Virus record (IMG/VR): IMGVR_UViG_3300032050_000072
Location: 1-64,000 of that record
Length of the DNA: 64,000 nt
Direction: 5' to 3' (one strand)
From: a virus
Both the position numbers and the translations under genes were made by a program. Shown here one piece after another: positions 1 to 7,978 of the stretch. Position 1 is the first letter of the stretch. The number at the start of each line of letters is the position of its first letter. The notes below the pieces were generated by a model. It saw only the letters and a program-made list of their open reading frames with translations, was not told the origin of the DNA and did not search any database.

Positions 1-1192
1 TATCCAACAGGTCGCGCATCGCGCCACTCGGCTTGCGCGTCTCGACTCCCATATCGTCGAAGAATTTCTTCGTGGTCTTGTCGAGTCGTGCCACGTCGGT
101 CATCAGCGACCGCAGTCCAGTGCCAGCCGTGCTGCCGTCGAGCCCCTTGTTCTGCATGGCCTGCATCAGAGCGATCAGCCGCTCCATCGACATGCCGCTC
201 ATCGTCGCAATCGGCCCGACGTATTTCAGGCCCTCGCCGATGCCAAGAATGTCGGTTTTGGCGGTCGTCGCGGCCTTTGCCAAAACGTCCATCAAGTGAC
301 CCATTTTGTCGGCTGGAACTTCCAGTCCGTACAAAGCCTGGGCGGTAATCTTGGCTGAATCGCTCACACTCACATTGCCAGCGGCGGCAAGGTCAAGCAC
401 GGCTGGCATTGCCTTCATGATGTCCGACGCCTTGACGCCAGCACGGGCAAGCTCCTCCATGCCTCCAGCCGCATCCCTGGCGGTGTAGACCGTCTCCGCA
501 CCGAGCTTTTGAGCCAGGGCCTCCATGTCCTTCATGACCCGCTCAAGCTCTTGCGTGTCCGTCACGCGACCAGAGACGAGAGCTTTGACTCGCGACATGC
601 CTTGCTCGAACGTCGCCGCCAATCGGGTTGAGTCAGCAGCGCCGACAGCCGCCGCCGTCGAAGCGACCGTGCTCACCCCGCGAATCGTCTCCGTGGCTCG
701 CTGCATCCCGGCTTGCAGACTTGCACCAAGTCCGCGTGCGGCATTAGACAGCCTCGTGATCGCGGCTTCGGCTTGCTGCGAAGATTGAACGACAAGTCGC
801 GTTTGTTGCACCATCGGCTGAGCGAATTGAGTATTCGCCCGCATTTGCGCAAGCTCACGATTTAGCCCTTGCGACTGCGTGGTCATCGCGCGGGTGTAGT
901 TCGCCGCCTGTGCGAGCGGCCCGCCGAGCCCGCCGATATCCGAGCCCACCGCGCGAATCGAGCCACGGCTCCGATCCATGACCTGAACCATGCGGTCGAT
1001 GCCAGCCGCCGATTGCGTGATCCTGTTGGTGGCAGAGCTTAGCCGACCGGCAGCGGTATCAATCGACGAAAAGACGCCATCGACCGACTTGCGAAAGTTT
1101 CCAAGCGACCGCTGAGCGTCAGCCAGCCCCTTGTCCCATTTCTTCGCGTCGATCGACAAAATGCCTTTGAGGACATCAAAGTCAATGCTCAT
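1..1192 (-). CDS. Phage tail tape measure protein, N-terminal part (cut by window edge)
   Basis: From the ATG at 1192 the minus frame is open to the window edge, about 397 codons. The first ~190 residues are Gln/Ala-rich and look helical. Then comes the conserved core of TP901-type tape measure proteins, with FEQGMSRVKALV, LGAETVYTARDAAGGMEEL, a PAVLDLAAAGN segment and LGIGEGLKYVGPIA. Such proteins set tail length, fill the tail tube and help DNA delivery. The gene follows the tail assembly chaperone pair, which is the usual siphovirus order. A G-rich ribosome site (GAGGGG) lies just upstream, and a CGCAAC-type inverted repeat lies between it and the preceding stop. The C-terminal part is outside the window. 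Confidence 0.9.
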   Translation of the reverse strand, partial: MSIDFDVLKGILSIDAKKWDKGLADAQRSLGNFRKSVDGVFSSIDTAAGRLSSATNRITQSAAGIDRMVQVMDRSRGSIRAVGSDIGGLGGPLAQAANYTRAMTTQSQGLNRELAQMRANTQFAQPMVQQTRLVVQSSQQAEAAITRLSNAARGLGASLQAGMQRATETIRGVSTVASTAAAVGAADSTRLAATFEQGMSRVKALVSGRVTDTQELERVMKDMEALAQKLGAETVYTARDAAGGMEELARAGVKASDIMKAMPAVLDLAAAGNVSVSDSAKITAQALYGLEVPADKMGHLMDVLAKAATTAKTDILGIGEGLKYVGPIATMSGMSMERLIALMQAMQNKGLDGSTAGTGLRSLMTDVARLDKTTKKFFDDMGVETRKPSGAMRDLLD

Positions 1193-1210
1193 CGCTGCCC
1201 CTCCGTGTCA

Positions 1211-1224
1211 CGCAACAAGTTGCG
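1211..1224. repeat. Dispersed inverted repeat CGCAAC-N2-GTTGCG, copy 1
   Basis: Exact copy in the gap between the stop of the 1227-1631 gene and the ribosome site of the tape measure gene. The minus-strand flank TAGTC-site-TGA is shared with the copy at 54775. Confidence 0.85.
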
Positions 1225-1226
1225 GA

Positions 1227-1631
1227 CTAGACTGTCGTTTCGTCGTATCGGTTCGGATGATCGCTCTGCTCGACGACCACCGTCACGTCCCAAATATCGC
1301 GGCTGATTCGCGTCGCCTCGGGCGGCTCCACAAACGAGCATATGACCTCGCGATAGTTCGAGTCGCCCTTGGGCTGGTAGCGATAGATAAAGTCGTTCGC
1401 CAACCCGCCAATCGCCTCGAAGAAGGTCACAAAGGCGTTCATTTCCGAATCGCTCAGCGACTCGAATTTACGAGTCACCTGATAGCGAGTCGGCGCGTGC
1501 TTGACGGCGTAGAGAGAGTTCGCCGAAGTGCGATGCACGCTCTGGGCGAGTAGCGGCTTGACCGCCGCGCCGCCCGCAGGCCACGGCATATTGAGAGTCG
1601 TCACGCCCGCTTTCTTGAATTGCACGCCCAT
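1227..1631 (-). CDS. Hypothetical tail-region protein
   Basis: 134 residues. I do not recognise a family. The protein is soluble-looking, with a mixed composition and a central segment FESLSDSEMNAFVTFFEAIGG followed by a beta-rich stretch; no signal peptide or membrane segment is visible. It sits between the tail assembly chaperone frameshift gene and the tape measure gene, so a tail role is likely from position only. The stop TAG is followed within two bases by a copy of the dispersed inverted repeat. Confidence 0.6.
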   Translation of the reverse strand: MGVQFKKAGVTTLNMPWPAGGAAVKPLLAQSVHRTSANSLYAVKHAPTRYQVTRKFESLSDSEMNAFVTFFEAIGGLANDFIYRYQPKGDSNYREVICSFVEPPEATRISRDIWDVTVVVEQSDHPNRYDETTV

Positions 1632-1646
1632 CAGCCCGCCCCCAAG

Positions 1647-2150
1647 CTAGCGCCCAAGGACTTTGCTGATCGGCTTGGTGCCATCTGCTTGGCACAGCAT
1701 CCCAGCCGCCTTGAGCGATTCGTAAACCTCGTCACGCTCCTTGTCGCAGTCGGCGATCGCTCGCTGAGTCTGCGGATCGAGGGTCTGCTCCCACTCGATC
1801 ACTGTCCCCGGCCCGCTGGTCATCAGGTTGATTCTGGCTAAGATCGCGTCGCGAGTCTTGTCGTCATAGTGCGGAAAGCATGTCGCAATCCGCATGTCCT
1901 CAATCCGCTCCCAGCGACGACGGCAAGCCATCATCGCGTAGTGTAGAGCCGCCACCAAAGGCAGGTCGAGAATGTCACTGTGCGACCAGTGATACTCGCC
2001 TGCGATTGGCTCGACGACATCAAGGCTCCAAGTGTTGTACGGCAGCGTTCGGCTGCCGACATTTACTCGGCTTCGCCGCTCGCTTGCTTGGTCGTTTCGG
2101 ATCGACGGCCTGCGGCGTCCATAAGGCCCCCAATCCGACCAATAAAACCC
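1647..2150 (-). CDS. Tail assembly chaperone, -1 frameshift extension (gpGT-like second part)
   Basis: This frame has no start codon near its conserved beginning but stays open upstream, without stops, to a GGGTTTT heptamer at 2144-2150 inside the preceding gene. A -1 slip there joins the first ~169 residues of the 2063-2650 gene to this frame. The extension contains LPYNTWSLDVVEPIAGEYHW and a helical SDILDLPLVAALHYAMMACRR region, and ends at the TAG at 1647. The layout is that of lambda G/GT: a short and a frameshifted long tail chaperone immediately before the tape measure. The frameshift is inferred from the reading frames; efficiency cannot be judged. A weaker alternative is internal initiation at a GTG/TTG near 1955. 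Confidence 0.65.
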   Translation of the reverse strand, partial: GFYWSDWGPYGRRRPSIRNDQASERRSRVNVGSRTLPYNTWSLDVVEPIAGEYHWSHSDILDLPLVAALHYAMMACRRRWERIEDMRIATCFPHYDDKTRDAILARINLMTSGPGTVIEWEQTLDPQTQRAIADCDKERDEVYESLKAAGMLCQADGTKPISKVLGR

Positions 2151-2650
2151 ACGACGGCCTCCACGGTTTCATGGACCCCCGTGAGTTCAAGAACCTCGGC
2201 GATAATCGCCAGCGCATCGGTGATGCTCAAGGCCGAGATTTCGGCAGGCTTGAGATTCGTGCAGCCGCCGATCAGAGCTTCGATCGCGCCGTCCGAACTG
2301 ACCACCAAGTCGACGATCGCCTCGGTGCGAGCCGAGTTCGACTCGGAGATCATCCGCTTCTGCTCGACGCTCAAGTTGGCGTAAGCCTCTTGAATCAGAG
2401 CCGCTTTGACCTCTTCGCTCGGTGCGGCATTGATCGCCGCCCGCTGTTCCGGGGTAACAAAATCGCCAAGCACCAGTCCAGCCGGGATGCTCTTGATCCC
2501 AGCCTTGGTGATCGCACCCACCACTCTGAACGTGGTGCCAAGCGATAGGCCGCGAACCGACACGCTCGCGCCGTCCTTGGTCACGATTTCCGAAACCCGC
2601 TTGATAGGGGCATCCACCGGCACTTGCCGTGGATCGACTGCCGTTGTCAT
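2063..2650 (-). CDS. Tail assembly chaperone (gpG-like)
   Basis: 195 residues, starting at ATG 2650 with GGGAG seven bases upstream. The protein is mostly helical, with an N-terminal beta-like part (SVSVRGLSLGTTFRVVG) and a C-terminal helical part rich in Ala, Glu and Ile. It has the size, position (after tail tube, before tape measure) and -1 frame overlap expected of the short tail assembly chaperone. A slippery GGGTTTT is read here as GGT-TTT near codon 168. Family assignment rests on gene order and the frameshift rather than on a diagnostic motif. Confidence 0.65.
   Translation of the reverse strand: MTTAVDPRQVPVDAPIKRVSEIVTKDGASVSVRGLSLGTTFRVVGAITKAGIKSIPAGLVLGDFVTPEQRAAINAAPSEEVKAALIQEAYANLSVEQKRMISESNSARTEAIVDLVVSSDGAIEALIGGCTNLKPAEISALSITDALAIIAEVLELTGVHETVEAVVGFIGRIGGLMDAAGRRSETTKQASGEAE
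2144..2150 (-). other. Putative -1 programmed frameshift slippery site GGGTTTT
   Basis: The minus strand reads G-GGT-TTT in the zero frame of the tail chaperone, an exact X-XXY-YYZ heptamer. After a -1 slip the reading continues without stops to 1647, giving a fusion of roughly 335 residues. Confidence 0.6.
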
Positions 2651-2673
2651 AAAAAACTCCCGCGAACTTTAAG

Positions 2674-2711
2674 AGCCGCGCGGGTGACGTTCGCAAGCCA
2701 CCCGCGCGGTT
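2674..2711 (-). terminator. Strong GC hairpin between tail tube and tail chaperone genes
   Basis: An 11-bp perfect stem, CCGCGCGGGTG/CACCCGCGCGG, with a 12-base loop lies between the tail tube stop and the ribosome site of the chaperone gene. On the minus strand it is followed by CTCTTAAAG rather than a clear U-run. It could lower downstream transcription, stabilise the tail tube mRNA, or both. Confidence 0.45.
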
Positions 2712-2736
2712 GCCCCGATCTAACAGGCTGACATCG

Positions 2737-3258
2737 TTAGCTCGTCGCCACGCCGATCTTGCCGATCAACTGGCCGTCGCTCTTGCTCTCGTCGATCAGC
2801 ATCTTGAAGGTCGCTTCAAAGACGCGATCGTTGCCGACCGAGCCGAACTGAACTTCACCCACGTCCGACACGACCGCCTTGTAGAACGTCACGTCGTCGA
2901 CCGTGCCCGAGCCGTCGAGCGGGTGCAGCACCAGCGCACCGGCCAGCGAACTGCCCTTAGTGCCCGGCAGCTTGCCGATACCCCAGCAGCTTGAACTGAT
3001 CGAGCTACCGAACTGGTAGACCGTCTGCACAACCTGCATCGTCTTCTCGGCGAACTTCGCCTTGCAGTCGACCTGATCGCCTTGGTAGATCAAGTCGGCC
3101 AGATGCTCGCCGTACTCGTCCACCTTGCGCTCGCGAAGCTGCGGCTTGACGCCGAACGTCACGCCACCCATCGTGTGACCGCAGGCGACCGATTTGTACG
3201 TCACCTTGCACGGCCCGGTTTCAATTTTACTGAGATCACCACCAACTTGGCTTGCCAT
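2737..3258 (-). CDS. Tail tube (major tail) protein, copy A
   Basis: 173 residues with the composition of a phage tail tube protein: beta-rich and without membrane segments. It contains GPCKVTYKSVACGHTMGG, a KVDEYGEH segment, LHPLDGSGTVDDVTFYKAVV and VFEATFKMLID. The position directly before the tail chaperone genes is that of the major tail protein. A close paralogue lies at 5272-5859; about three quarters of the first ~80 aligned residues are identical (counted by eye). This copy has no N-terminal extension and starts MASQVGGDLS. Which copy forms the tube, and whether the other caps it or is a minor variant, cannot be told from sequence. Confidence 0.7.
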   Translation of the reverse strand: MASQVGGDLSKIETGPCKVTYKSVACGHTMGGVTFGVKPQLRERKVDEYGEHLADLIYQGDQVDCKAKFAEKTMQVVQTVYQFGSSISSSCWGIGKLPGTKGSSLAGALVLHPLDGSGTVDDVTFYKAVVSDVGEVQFGSVGNDRVFEATFKMLIDESKSDGQLIGKIGVATS

Positions 3259-3330
3259 GATTTTGCCCCTTTTAGATCGGATGAATTGCCCTTGTCAGCG
3301 CAGACAGGGAAGACGCCGCCGATCAATCAA

Positions 3331-3768
3331 CTAGCTCTGCTTTCGCAATGCCGTGAACCGCCACTCGCTCTGCCACTGGATCACCGCATTGCCCGTTGTG
3401 TCCTGTCGAGCGTTCCATGCTATTTTGCGCCAGCCGACCTCCCGGCGTAGTCGCGTGATCCTCCACTCGGAGCTATCCATGCCGCCGCCGTGACACAGGT
3501 CGCCCAGCCCCAAGTCGACCGACAGCTTGAGGTCTTCGAGTTGATCCTCGTCGCTGCCAAACAAGTCGACCGTGATTTTGTAGTCGCGATAGAGCCAACT
3601 TTCGGCGTCGGTCGGACCCGGCGATTCGTTGAAGTGCCAGCACAGCAGCGGAAAGCCCTGGTGGTCTTCGGGCGTGCCCTGGAATACTCTGCCGCCCAAT
3701 GCTGAGATTCCAGACAGGCCCGCCATTGCCGTCTGGATCGCCTCAATCGGTTTCGTTGCCGTGCTCAT
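3331..3768 (-). CDS. Tail terminator-like / minor tail protein
   Basis: 145 residues with a helical N-terminus (IEAIQTAMAGLSGISALGGR) followed by strands with FPLLCWHFNES and YKITVDLFGSDEDQL. Size, pattern and location between HK97 gp10-like and tail tube genes match small tail terminator proteins (DUF3168-like), which close the tail tube before joining the head. The call rests on gene order plus a loose fold resemblance. Confidence 0.5.
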   Translation of the reverse strand: MSTATKPIEAIQTAMAGLSGISALGGRVFQGTPEDHQGFPLLCWHFNESPGPTDAESWLYRDYKITVDLFGSDEDQLEDLKLSVDLGLGDLCHGGGMDSSEWRITRLRREVGWRKIAWNARQDTTGNAVIQWQSEWRFTALRKQS

Positions 3769-3778
3769 AGACAGCCCC

Positions 3779-4039
3779 TTAGCTCATGCCCACTTTGCGC
3801 TTCCACCCATCGCCATCGTCGTCTTCTTCGGCTTCATCCGGTGGCATATCGAACTCGCCACCGTAGTCTTCGTCGTGGTAGTGGTGATAGACCTTGCTCA
3901 CCTGCTTGGTCGCCGCCTCTTGCCGCCTGCACACGACAGCCATCGCAGCGCCGAAGAATACGCCGGTCGCAAAGCAGCAAGCCGCGACAGCAGCGACACC
4001 AACCCCAAACAATCCGACCGTAATCGCCGTCGTCGTCAC
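3779..4039 (-). CDS. Small membrane protein with acidic tail
   Basis: 86 residues. Residues ~5-37 form one long hydrophobic segment (AITVGLFGVGVAAVAACCF onward), probably a membrane helix, followed by a charged C-terminus very rich in Asp and Glu and a short His/Tyr patch (YHHYHDEDY). It overlaps the preceding gene by four bases (ATGA), so the two are co-translated. Function unknown; a holin-like or virion membrane role is possible but not shown. Confidence 0.5.
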   Translation of the reverse strand: MTTTAITVGLFGVGVAAVAACCFATGVFFGAAMAVVCRRQEAATKQVSKVYHHYHDEDYGGEFDMPPDEAEEDDDGDGWKRKVGMS

Positions 4040-4353
4040 AGCAAAGCCTCCTCGGTTGCCTCTGGATTTTGCTCTACGTCTTTGAGCTTCATGTCGGCTC
4101 GGTGCAGCATCGCGTGAACGGCTTCATAATCCTCTGGCCGATGCAGCAAGATCAGCCGACCCCACTTTTCGTCGTCGGCGTAAATCAGTACCTTGCCGCG
4201 TGGCACATTCAGCCGCTCTCTGACCGCCAAGTCGATCGGAATCGAGCCGCGTCGGATGCAGAAGTGCTCGGCGACTCGTTCGATATCGCCGACCAGATTC
4301 ATGATCGAAACCTCGGCCACTTCGACCTCGCGGTCCTTCTTTCGCTTGCCCAT
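4036..4353 (-). CDS. Hypothetical protein in tail-completion gene block
   Basis: 105 residues, basic at the N-terminus (MGKRKKDRE) and acidic at the C-terminus. A central VRERLNVPRGKVLIYADDE segment and the phrase RLILLHRPEDYEAV suggest a small alpha/beta domain. It lies between the HK97 gp10-like gene and the small membrane protein and overlaps the latter by four bases. No recognised family. Confidence 0.5.
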   Translation of the reverse strand: MGKRKKDREVEVAEVSIMNLVGDIERVAEHFCIRRGSIPIDLAVRERLNVPRGKVLIYADDEKWGRLILLHRPEDYEAVHAMLHRADMKLKDVEQNPEATEEALL

Positions 4354-4380
4354 CGACTTTCCTTACTGCCCGCCGACTGA

Positions 4381-4872
4381 CTATGTTCTTGCCACCACCG
4401 CAGCGATATCGTTCGGGATTCGTCGGACTCGCTGCATCACAAATTGCCTGATCGTGTCGAATGACCCACGGAACGGCGGCATCAATTCGTCTTCGCTATG
4501 CGTGCCGCCGTGATTACCTGCGGCCCCCATGCTCTTGCGAACCCACTCGGTAATCAGCGGATCGCCGGGAAGCCAGCCAATCACTTGGCCGCCCGCGACA
4601 TAGGGGCTACCGAACTCAAGATGAGCCACGTAGTCGATATCGCTGCCAACCGCAGCAATCAGGCTAGCAGGCGAAGCGAGAACGGCGTGGACCTGCCGCT
4701 TGGCGTCACCTGTGTCGACCGGCATCCGGCGCTTGACCTGCTTCATCCAGACGGTCGCGATCTCGTTGAGGCAATCGGCCAGAGCCCGATGGACTCGCTC
4801 GGTGATCTGCCTGAGCCTACGCTCGGCAGCGCGATCGACAGCGGCGTCGAATTGACACTTGATCTGAAACAT
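4381..4872 (-). CDS. HK97 gp10-like tail completion protein
   Basis: 163 residues with the hallmark of the HK97 gp10 family: a helical N-terminus, then RMPVDTGDAKRQVHA, a beta stretch, and YVAHLEFGSPY. Members act at the head-tail interface. The gene follows a head-closure-like gene and precedes the tail-terminator-like gene, the usual neighbourhood. Its ATG lies 13 bases after a copy of the dispersed inverted repeat, and the likely ribosome site GAGGG lies between them. Confidence 0.75.
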   Translation of the reverse strand: MFQIKCQFDAAVDRAAERRLRQITERVHRALADCLNEIATVWMKQVKRRMPVDTGDAKRQVHAVLASPASLIAAVGSDIDYVAHLEFGSPYVAGGQVIGWLPGDPLITEWVRKSMGAAGNHGGTHSEDELMPPFRGSFDTIRQFVMQRVRRIPNDIAAVVART

Positions 4873-4884
4873 GATCGACCCTCA

Positions 4885-4898
4885 CGCAACAAGTTGCG
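4885..4898. repeat. Dispersed inverted repeat CGCAAC-N2-GTTGCG, copy 2
   Basis: Exact copy in the 28-base gap between the 4901-5272 stop and the HK97 gp10-like start. It abuts the downstream gene's ribosome site, so a bound protein could affect expression there. Confidence 0.85.
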
Positions 4899-4900
4899 GG

Positions 4901-5272
4901 CTAAGTTGCCGACCTGCGAAGAAACGCCACCTTGAGTTTGCGGGCATTGGCCGGATCGCGCGTCGAGATCACCAGCCAGCTTGTCGATGATCCAGTCTCG
5001 TCGGTGATCGTCAGCCGATCGCCCAGTCCGTCCGACTGCGAAGCTCCCGGCCTGATATCGGTCCCAGCCGGAAAATAAGCCATCGCGTCGAACTCGATAT
5101 CCGTGCCGTATTCCTTGGTCGACTTGCGCGCGTCGCGCGGATGCAAGGCGCAGGCCACCGCCGACATGCCATTCACAGCCGCCAGCGTCGCCTTGCGAAC
5201 ACCCGTTGCCGACTGCGAGACGGTCGGACGAGAAACAGCCGCCGTGAAGTTCATCCTGCGGAGAGCGGGCAT
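4901..5272 (-). CDS. Head closure-like small protein (tentative)
   Basis: 123 residues. The C-terminal half has a small beta-barrel look, with IEFDAMAYFPAGTDIRPG, DRLTITDETG and SWLVISTRDPANARKLKVAF. Phage head-closure proteins (SPP1 gp16 type) are similar in size and commonly carry this kind of phrase about a measured reference frame, and the gene sits between a tail tube paralogue and HK97 gp10. Start and preceding stop overlap as TAATG, so it is translationally coupled. The assignment is tentative. Confidence 0.45.
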   Translation of the reverse strand: MPALRRMNFTAAVSRPTVSQSATGVRKATLAAVNGMSAVACALHPRDARKSTKEYGTDIEFDAMAYFPAGTDIRPGASQSDGLGDRLTITDETGSSTSWLVISTRDPANARKLKVAFLRRSAT

Positions 5273-5859
5273 TAGACACCCACCTTGCCGAGCAACTGCC
5301 CGTCAGCCTTGGTTGCATCCGTCACGCACTTGAACGTGCAGTCGAAAACCCGATCGGCAGTCACGCTGCCGAACTGAACTTCGCCAATGTCACTGACCGT
5401 GGCCTTGAAGAATGTCACGTCGTCGCGCGTGCCATCGCCGTCGAGCGGATGCAGCACAAGCTCGCCGCCAACCGTGCCGCCCTTGGCCCCAGGTCCGTAG
5501 CCAACGTGCAGCGTCTCGGTCACGCGGTTGCCGAACTGGTAGACCGCTTGCACGACCGCCATTGTCTTCTCGGCGAATCGGCACTTGACCTCGGCCATGT
5601 CGCCGACATAGATCAAGTCGACGCCGTGCTCGCCGTACTCGTCGACCTTGCGGTCCCGCAATTGCGGCTTGATCGACATACTGACGCCGCCCATCGTGTG
5701 ACCGCAGGCCACGGAGCGATACGTCACCTTGCACGGCCCAGACTCGATTCGAGACAAGTCGCCGCCGACTTGCGACAGTGAGCTAGGCGTAGAGACTCCC
5801 ACGAGGTCGGCAACGAATGTCCGCCTGCTGCGAATCACCGGAATCATCGCTGCCAGCAT
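5272..5859 (-). CDS. Tail tube-like protein, copy B (paralogue)
   Basis: 195 residues, paralogous to the 2737-3258 product across its length (GPCKVTYRSVACGHTMGG, KVDEYGEH, LHPLDGDGTRDDVTFFKA). It differs in a ~28-residue N-terminal extension rich in Arg and Val and in several hydrophobic replacements. Start ATG 5859 has GGAGG eight bases upstream. Being located before the head-closure and HK97 gp10 genes, it may be a head-proximal or minor tail-tube variant. The pair is evidence of duplication and divergence within the tail module. Confidence 0.65.
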   Translation of the reverse strand: MLAAMIPVIRSRRTFVADLVGVSTPSSLSQVGGDLSRIESGPCKVTYRSVACGHTMGGVSMSIKPQLRDRKVDEYGEHGVDLIYVGDMAEVKCRFAEKTMAVVQAVYQFGNRVTETLHVGYGPGAKGGTVGGELVLHPLDGDGTRDDVTFFKATVSDIGEVQFGSVTADRVFDCTFKCVTDATKADGQLLGKVGV

Positions 5860-5861
5860 GT

Positions 5862-6926
5862 TTAGACCTCCACATCGCGAGTAATCACCGCTCGGTCAGT
5901 GCAGGCATTGCCATCAATCGTCGCCGCGACATGCACCACCACGGCATCGCCCAACGAGATCAGGCTCGTCGCTTCGTTGTACTTGTAGACGCCCGCGATC
6001 ACGCTCGTCATGTTCGAGGTTGTGATGAGGTCGGCACCGGCTCGCGTGTAGACTCGGATCGTCGGGGTGCCCGAGATACCACTCGTGACAGGCGACCCGT
6101 TCTTGAACCAGATCACCGTGTACTCGTCCTGGTCGTTGACCTCATCGCGCGTCAGCTTGATGTCGGCGTAGTAGATATCCGCCAACGTGTCGGTCTTGGC
6201 CTTGATCGCAGCAATTTCGGTGTCGACATAATCGTCGATCGCATCGAGCTTGCTGTTGACTGTCGAGAACAAGGCTGCGATATCGCTGGCATCAGCCGGA
6301 TCGCTCGGCAGATTGTCCGTCTTCGCCTTGATCGCAGCCACTTCGGTGTCAATATAGGCCGCAATCGTCGCCAGTGTGGCCTCGGTCGCCGGGCTCGACG
6401 GAATGGTGTCAGTCTTGGCTTTGATCGCCGCGACCTCGGTGTCGATATAGCCCGCGATCGTGGTGATCCCAGACTGAGCGGTCGCCAGCGCCGAAGCGGT
6501 TGCCATGTTGGCCTGAATCTCAGTCACCGCATCGGCGTTCAATGACGCCGCCGTGATCGCATCCGTGTCGATCGCCTTAACCTGCGAGTCCATGTAGTCC
6601 GTGCCAGCGACCAGCGTGTCGTAGATCATTGCCGGAACGACCATGAAGTCAGCCCAGACAGGCAAGTGCGTTGCCGAATCGTGAACCAGAACCCGCAGCA
6701 CGCCGAGCGTCGCGGTGTCGGTCGCATCCAGATGCACGCGGTAATAGCCGCGCGCGTCATAGGCAATCGCGGTTGCTGAATTGCGGGCAGCCTGTGCGGC
6801 CCCGTCTTTGCTGACGTAGACCGTCATCGAGCCAGCCAGCCCAGCCTCGGCAGTCACGCCATCGGTCGCATCGAGAAACGGGCCAAGCAGAATGTAGCGA
6901 GCCGTCGATTGCTTCAAGAGTTTCAT
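5862..6926 (-). CDS. Fibre-like structural protein with YIDTEVAAIKAKTD repeats
   Basis: 354 residues. The N-terminal ~95 residues form a beta-rich domain typical of phage fibre attachment domains (LDATDGVTAEAGL, MTVYVSKDGA, GYYRVHLDATDTATLG). Residues ~110-250 are a long helical region with three copies of (Y)(I/V)DTE(V/I)AAIKAKTD, probably a trimeric coiled coil. The C-terminus is again beta-rich, with an Ig-like feel (GTPTIRVYTRAGADL). Lying between connector and tail genes, it could be a head or neck fibre as well as a tail fibre. Confidence 0.6.
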   Translation of the reverse strand: MKLLKQSTARYILLGPFLDATDGVTAEAGLAGSMTVYVSKDGAAQAARNSATAIAYDARGYYRVHLDATDTATLGVLRVLVHDSATHLPVWADFMVVPAMIYDTLVAGTDYMDSQVKAIDTDAITAASLNADAVTEIQANMATASALATAQSGITTIAGYIDTEVAAIKAKTDTIPSSPATEATLATIAAYIDTEVAAIKAKTDNLPSDPADASDIAALFSTVNSKLDAIDDYVDTEIAAIKAKTDTLADIYYADIKLTRDEVNDQDEYTVIWFKNGSPVTSGISGTPTIRVYTRAGADLITTSNMTSVIAGVYKYNEATSLISLGDAVVVHVAATIDGNACTDRAVITRDVEV

Positions 6927-6928
6927 GA

Positions 6929-7978
6929 TTAGCCTGCCCTCATGCGTTGATATGCTGCCTGGATTGCCGGAATTGAAACAGCCGTAGCATCGTCGTCTGT
7001 AATCGTAATCGTAACCTGTTGCGTGCCGTTTTCGGCTGGCGTTTGGCCGTAAGTGCTCGTGATGCTCGTGATTTCGACAATGATCGTTAGATCGCCTTCA
7101 CTCAAGGCGTTGTCGAGGGCCGTGATTTCGATCGAGCCTGACGTGATGCCAACTCCCCCATTAGCCCACATGCCCGGCATCACAATCGAGGTTGTGCTGA
7201 CCGAATAGTGCTCGTCCTGAACCGCCGTACCGCCAAACCCCAGGTTGACGGTTGTTTCGCCCCAGTCTGCATTGTCCTGGATGGCCGTCACGACGCTCAC
7301 GCCGCCATTTTCAGCAATGGTCAACGGGCTGCCAGATAGAGATACAGTCGCGGGAGCGCCATGCTGGAGCACGGTCACTGTAATCGAAATGAGCGTGCCG
7401 ACGCTCTCGCTATAGATCGAAAATGTGTCTTGGGGGGATAGTTCTCTGATGCCGATATACTCAACATCAAACACGCCTGCCGATGGACTTGTAACACTGA
7501 CGATCGTCGAGGCCGCAAGTGTATTGATCGCAGACGCGATCGCGGCCGCGCCTCCGCTCACGGCAATTGCTGCCGTATTCATGCCTCCAACCGCAGGCAT
7601 TATGAGAATAAACTCTCCCGTGTCGCCTGAGATCGTGATTCTATGAATCGCGTTTTGAGATTCAGAGCCGGTCTGAATCGACTCCACGCCAATCGAGCCA
7701 TCAATGGCTAGCGTGCTGTTGGCTGCCGTAAACGGCAATATATTGGTGTTCGATAGATCGTGAACAAACTCAACGGTGAAGCCGTCCGTAAAGTTTCCAG
7801 ATACCACAGATCGCCCGCCACCAATTCCAGGACAGCTATTGATCGAAGTTGCCAGGGCGGCGGCGTCGCCGTTGTACTGGTGATAGTCCGTAGCTGGCGA
7901 ACCGCCGCTGTCGTAGGCGGGCCTCCAGCTACCAGAAATAGGCACGCCGCTAAACGTGAATTTGATGATTTCATTCAT
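6929..7978 (-). CDS. Virion-surface protein with C-terminal Calx-beta-like domain
   Basis: 349 residues, beta-rich, low in Lys and rich in Ser, Thr, Gly and Ile, like a secreted or capsid-surface protein. Residues ~205-335 read as a Calx-beta domain: LTIAENGG, a tandem strand TVNLGFGGTA, HYSVSTTSIVM, GSIEITALDNALSEGD, then TITITDDD. Such domains bind Ca2+ and occur in adhesion proteins. The N-terminal ~200 residues have two similar halves (EFILIMPAVGGMNTAAI and related), perhaps repeats. It is adjacent to the fibre-like gene, suggesting a decoration or adhesion pair. No signal peptide is visible. Confidence 0.55.
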   Translation of the reverse strand: MNEIIKFTFSGVPISGSWRPAYDSGGSPATDYHQYNGDAAALATSINSCPGIGGGRSVVSGNFTDGFTVEFVHDLSNTNILPFTAANSTLAIDGSIGVESIQTGSESQNAIHRITISGDTGEFILIMPAVGGMNTAAIAVSGGAAAIASAINTLAASTIVSVTSPSAGVFDVEYIGIRELSPQDTFSIYSESVGTLISITVTVLQHGAPATVSLSGSPLTIAENGGVSVVTAIQDNADWGETTVNLGFGGTAVQDEHYSVSTTSIVMPGMWANGGVGITSGSIEITALDNALSEGDLTIIVEITSITSTYGQTPAENGTQQVTITITDDDATAVSIPAIQAAYQRMRAG

